DNA from: an uncultured Candidatus Saccharibacteria bacterium
Lineage (GTDB): Bacteria > Patescibacteriota > Saccharimonadia > Saccharimonadales > Saccharimonadaceae
Length of the DNA: 7,915 nucleotides
Assembly: GCA_937990205.1 (NCBI GenBank)
Contig: CALKRO010000120.1
Coordinates: 1 to 7,915 of the forward strand
Direction of reading: 5' to 3'
Shown here: positions 5,684-7,915 of the stretch, in pieces
Numbering within the stretch: position 1 is the first letter of the stretch
How the letters are laid out: every line of letters starts with the position of its first letter
Position numbers and translations under genes: made by a program
The notes under the pieces: model-generated
Told to the model about the DNA's origin: nothing
The model's database searches: none
The model's input: only the letters and a program-made list of their open reading frames with translations

Positions 5684-6187
5684 ATGGAAGGTAAAAAGAA
5701 AACAAGACCTCGAGCTATCCTGGTATTCGGTGCGCCATGTAGTGGAAAAACTACATTTTGTGAAAAATTCTCACAACGTTTCAAGGCTCCTTACTACGAT
5801 CTTCGAGCCTTGCGTGAAGAAGCGGACTTCACTGAGAAACAAATTCACGTCGTCCTCGAGGCGATTGCTAAAACCGGTCAAAATATCGTGATTGAAGGTG
5901 GTCTCGATACCGAAGACGAGCGTAATTCCGTACGCAAATTATTGAAACTATCTGGTTATGCACCGACTCTCGTCTGGATTCAAACCGATATTAATACCAT
6001 TAAGATGCGTTTGAAGCTCAAGCTTCGCTCGATTGCGCGCGCCAAAGAAGAATACGATCGCCGTATCCGTCTCATGGAAGCTCCAGCTGAGATTGAAAAA
6101 CCGATTATCCTCTCTGGTAAACACACTTTTGAGACCCAGCTTTCTCACGTCTTAGCTCAACTCCAAAATGATTCTCGCCGATTCTGA
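5684..6187 (+). CDS. P-loop kinase-like ATP-binding protein (AAA_33 type)
   Basis: A 167-residue soluble protein with a clear Walker A motif GAPCSGKTT (16-24, K22). NIVIEGG (67-73) occupies the place of the second core strand and VWIQTD (97-102) that of the third; the arginine-rich segment RLKLKLRSIARAKEEYDRR (109-127) looks like the lid of nucleotide, gluconate or similar small-molecule kinases. The C-terminal KPIILSGKHTFETQLSHVLAQL resembles the closing strand and helix of AAA_33 kinases. ATP binding is secure; the phosphate acceptor cannot be read from the sequence. Zeta-toxin-like activity is an alternative within the same fold, but no antitoxin gene is adjacent. It heads a two-gene operon and overlaps the next gene by 20 bases. 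Confidence 0.88.
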   Translation: MEGKKKTRPRAILVFGAPCSGKTTFCEKFSQRFKAPYYDLRALREEADFTEKQIHVVLEAIAKTGQNIVIEGGLDTEDERNSVRKLLKLSGYAPTLVWIQTDINTIKMRLKLKLRSIARAKEEYDRRIRLMEAPAEIEKPIILSGKHTFETQLSHVLAQLQNDSRRF

Positions 6188-6737
6188 ATTTGGCGAAATT
6201 ATTGTTCGCCGCAACGCCTTAGCTAAAAACATTTCTTTTTCACGTTCCACCTCTGGCCGACTACAAATGTCGGTTCCATCTTATGTCACGGATCGTCAAA
6301 TTCAAAAAAGCCTCGACTCCATGCGAGATCGCTTGCGTAATCTAAATTTAGCTGACCCCGCCACACAACGCGCTCGAGATACTCAGAAAAAGCTCCTTAT
6401 GAAACAAGCCAAAGAATATTTACCCTACCGTCTCGAATATCTCGCAAAACGTTATGGTTATCATTATGATCACGTCACTTTAAAGCACCAATCTACCAGA
6501 TGGGGCTCCTGTACGCGTCGCAAAAAATCCCTCCTCGGCGGCTATGAATTCACCATTTCCATGAATATCGGCCTCATGCAAGTACCCGAAGTTTTACGTG
6601 ATTATTTAATTATTCATGAACTCGCACATATCAATCATCCCGACCACTCCAAAGCTTTTTGGCAGGAAGTCGAAAGGCATGATCCAAATTACCGTGCACA
6701 TCGTGAAATGCTTAAAAAACATAATCCAGGTCTATGA
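6168..6737 (+). CDS. YgjP-type (DUF45) zinc metallopeptidase
   Basis: A 189-residue protein of the YgjP/DUF45 family, related to SprT and WLM-type peptidases. The zinc-binding motif HELAH is at 150-154 (H150, E151, H154), and the downstream HPDHSKAFW supplies the third ligand, probably H160; TRWGSC (110-115) is the typical family motif before the catalytic helix. The N-terminus (residues 10-50) has the beta-rich IIVRRNALAKNISFSR.. start of the family. Length is normal for a short member. The start at 6168 overlaps the kinase-like gene by 20 bases and has no Shine-Dalgarno, so translation likely depends on coupling to the upstream reading. Substrate unknown. Its TGA stop (6735-6737) is also the TGN of the next promoter. 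Confidence 0.92.
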   Translation: MILADSEFGEIIVRRNALAKNISFSRSTSGRLQMSVPSYVTDRQIQKSLDSMRDRLRNLNLADPATQRARDTQKKLLMKQAKEYLPYRLEYLAKRYGYHYDHVTLKHQSTRWGSCTRRKKSLLGGYEFTISMNIGLMQVPEVLRDYLIIHELAHINHPDHSKAFWQEVERHDPNYRAHREMLKKHNPGL

Positions 6738-6743
6738 TATAAT
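6735..6743 (+). promoter_or_regulatory. Extended -10 promoter overlapping a stop codon
   Basis: TGA (6735-6737, the metallopeptidase stop) and TATAAT (6738-6743) together form an extended -10 element, the same nine bases as at 5666-5674. No -35 is visible 17 bp upstream. Initiation about 7 bp downstream would fall on the ATG at 6750, not on the ATG at 6744, which lies inside the untranscribed promoter. Confidence 0.6.
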
Positions 6744-6749
6744 ATGTTT

Positions 6750-7208
6750 ATGCAAGGGCAATCTATCTCTAAATTTCTTGATGCCACCAAAGTTCACACT
6801 AGTGTTTTTGATCGCAAATTCATGTATCTTTCGGACATCATCGACCCAATTTACCGTGAATATCTTATTAAACTTGAAAAAATTGGCGTAAATCTCGACC
6901 TCGATGTCATTCGCCGTCGTCACCAAGTTGAAAATTATACTGACATTATCAAATTTATCGTTGGCTATCTCAATTCACGTCTTAAAAACCCTACCAAGGG
7001 AAATATTCTAATCTCTATGAACGCCACTTCCGCCCAGAGTATCGATATCACCCCAGCCAAATATCATCTCGTGATTACCGATGATAGTGTCGTGATGACC
7101 GTCGATAGTAGTGAACAATATTCCGCACTTGGTGCCAAAATTAAATCCCGTCTCGGCTTCGGCACATCAATCTCATTCCCAATCCGCGAGCCCTACGACT
7201 CTATTTAA
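6750..7208 (+). CDS. Unrecognised 152-residue protein
   Basis: The start at 6750 (MQGQSISKFLDATKVH) is preferred to an ATG two codons earlier because that one directly abuts the -10 box and would not be transcribed from this promoter. The protein is soluble: an amphipathic N-terminal region (about 1-60), a helix with hydrophobic face (YTDIIKFIVGYLNSRLKN) and a beta-rich C-terminal part (ILISMNATSAQ..., YHLVITDDSVVMTVD). The closing IKSRLGFGTSISFPI faintly recalls the last strand of GHKL ATPases (S..G.GT.F.F..P), and ITDDS could be compared with their N/G boxes, but the N-box and glycine loops are missing, so I do not assign that fold. Transcribed alone, with a weak terminator after it. Confidence 0.75.
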   Translation: MQGQSISKFLDATKVHTSVFDRKFMYLSDIIDPIYREYLIKLEKIGVNLDLDVIRRRHQVENYTDIIKFIVGYLNSRLKNPTKGNILISMNATSAQSIDITPAKYHLVITDDSVVMTVDSSEQYSALGAKIKSRLGFGTSISFPIREPYDSI

Positions 7209-7214
7209 TTTTCC

Positions 7215-7241
7215 AAAACAGGGAATCCACCACTGTTTTTT
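7215..7241 (+). terminator. Probable terminator after the 152-residue gene
   Basis: Stem AAAACAG/CTGTTTT with an 11-nt loop, the right arm running into a T-tract ending at 7241. The stem is AT-rich, so termination may be partial. Confidence 0.55.
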
Positions 7242-7309
7242 CTTAAATAAAGCACACTTTGCTTCATCGTTTTAAATATTTTTCTTAGCATAAAACCACC
7301 CCCAATCTC

Positions 7310-7338
7310 TTGTTTTAAGCATAAGCTTTTGCTAAAAT
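7310..7338 (+). promoter_or_regulatory. Promoter of the sortase gene
   Basis: TTGTTT (7310-7315), 17-bp spacer, TGC-TAAAAT (box 7333-7338). Start near 7345 gives a leader of about 15 nt with a GGGAG ribosome site (7351-7355) 4 bases before the ATG, so unlike several neighbours this gene has a Shine-Dalgarno leader. The 7242-7309 stretch upstream shows nothing else I can name. Confidence 0.65.
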
Positions 7339-7359
7339 AAACTTATAAACGGGAGCATT

Positions 7360-7848
7360 ATGAAAATCAAGAAATCATCAATTTTTGGTGTTTTTGGCGC
7401 ATTATATCTATGCTTTTTTCTGATTTTTACTTTTCTAGCCTTCCAACCCCAAACCGTAGAGGCAAACACTAATTTGATTCTCGAAATTCCCAAAATCAAC
7501 CTCACCTCACCGATTCGCTCGCTCGAGATTAGTGATGAAAATACTCTCACTTCACCGGAACGCATCGCCGGCGTCTATCACGCTAATCAAAATCACGATT
7601 TTATTATTGGTCACTCCTCTACAATTTTTCAAAATCTCAACAAGTTATCAATTGGCGATACTTTCCGCTTTGGCGACCAAACTTATCAAATCAAAACCCG
7701 TAAAATCCAGCAAAAATCCGATATCGACATGTCAAAACTCTTGACCAAAAAATCCACCCCGACTATCACCTTGATGACTTGTCATGGCGAAAAAATCTCC
7801 GGCCACGATTATACCGAACGACTAATTCTCACTGCTGAATTAATCTAA
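7360..7848 (+). CDS. Membrane-anchored sortase
   Basis: Cysteine transpeptidase that links or cleaves sorting-signal proteins at the outer face of the membrane. Residues 1-7 are basic and 8-28 form a single membrane anchor (signal anchor), leaving the catalytic domain outside. The triad is complete: H85 in FIIGHSS, C141 in TLMTC (137-141), R154 in YTERLILTAEL. The early LEIPKINLTSPI segment is the typical first strand of the sortase barrel. At 162 residues it is a small member; class (D or E are both possible) cannot be settled from the motifs. No LPXTG-like substrate or pilin gene is in the window, so it is probably a housekeeping or stand-alone enzyme. It has its own promoter and ribosome site. 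Confidence 0.93.
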   Translation: MKIKKSSIFGVFGALYLCFFLIFTFLAFQPQTVEANTNLILEIPKINLTSPIRSLEISDENTLTSPERIAGVYHANQNHDFIIGHSSTIFQNLNKLSIGDTFRFGDQTYQIKTRKIQQKSDIDMSKLLTKKSTPTITLMTCHGEKISGHDYTERLILTAELI

Positions 7849-7852
7849 TTTT

Positions 7853-7869
7853 GTAGAGTTCATCTCTAC
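7853..7869 (+). terminator. Possible weak terminator after the sortase gene
   Basis: Perfect 6-bp hairpin GTAGAG-TTCAT-CTCTAC starting 4 bases after the stop. The T-run (7883-7888) comes about 13 bases later, so it is not a classical terminator. Confidence 0.35.
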
Positions 7870-7891
7870 GTCGTATCTGTTATTTTTTATC

Positions 7892-7915
7892 AAAAAACCT
7901 GGAGTCTATCTCCAG
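7892..7915 (-). terminator. Terminator of a minus-strand gene beyond the right edge
   Basis: On the minus strand the stem CTGGAG/CTCCAG with a 5-nt loop is followed by G and six T residues. It implies a gene to the right transcribed towards the sortase gene. Confidence 0.75.

Noticed and set aside
1..7915. CRISPR array, insertion sequence or attachment site
   Set aside because: No spaced direct repeats, transposase motif or flanking inverted repeats were seen; the tRNA-Trp 3' end is not duplicated in the window as far as I can tell by eye.

Overview
The window reads like a chromosomal stretch of a small-genome, AT-rich bacterium, most plausibly from the Candidate Phyla Radiation / Patescibacteria (a Saccharibacteria-like genome is my best guess; this is inference from style, not from a marker gene). 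TGA is a normal stop (for example 6735-6737), and the only tRNA present is tRNA-Trp with anticodon CCA, so the TGA-recoding CPR lineages and mycoplasmas are unlikely. Most transcription units start from an extended -10 promoter (TGN plus TANNAT), and about half of them place the predicted RNA start on or within a few bases of the ATG, that is, leaderless messages.

Layout. 1-472 (minus): the 5' part of an unrecognised gene that runs off the left edge. 598-1037 (minus): no protein gene, but a well delimited, highly folded RNA of about 440 nt with its own promoter, long-range pairings and a strong terminator; it lacks the hallmarks I know for tmRNA, RNase P, SRP or 6S RNA and is the most interesting object here. 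1081-2762 (plus): a two-gene operon, divergent from the RNA gene, encoding a protein with an internal sigma-70 region-4-like helix-turn-helix and an unrecognised partner. 2775-4354 (plus): a UvrX/YqjW-type Y-family DNA polymerase with an overlapping YolD-like small protein, a translesion-synthesis pair. 4363-4640 (plus): rpmG (ribosomal protein bL33). 4661-4799 (minus): tRNA-Trp, convergent with rpmG. 4827-5632 (plus): a YhhN-like polytopic membrane protein. 5646-6737 (plus): a P-loop kinase-like protein overlapping a YgjP-type zinc metallopeptidase. 6738-7241 (plus): an unrecognised 152-residue protein whose promoter overlaps the preceding stop codon. 7310-7869 (plus): a small membrane-anchored sortase. 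7892-7915 (minus): a terminator for a gene lying beyond the right edge.

How it works together. Most of the genes look like independent housekeeping or stress units (translation, lesion bypass, proteolysis, cell-surface protein anchoring). The exception is 473-2762, where an RNA gene and a regulator-like operon face away from each other with their -35 boxes only 8 bp apart; this invites a shared-control or common-function hypothesis that the sequence alone cannot prove.
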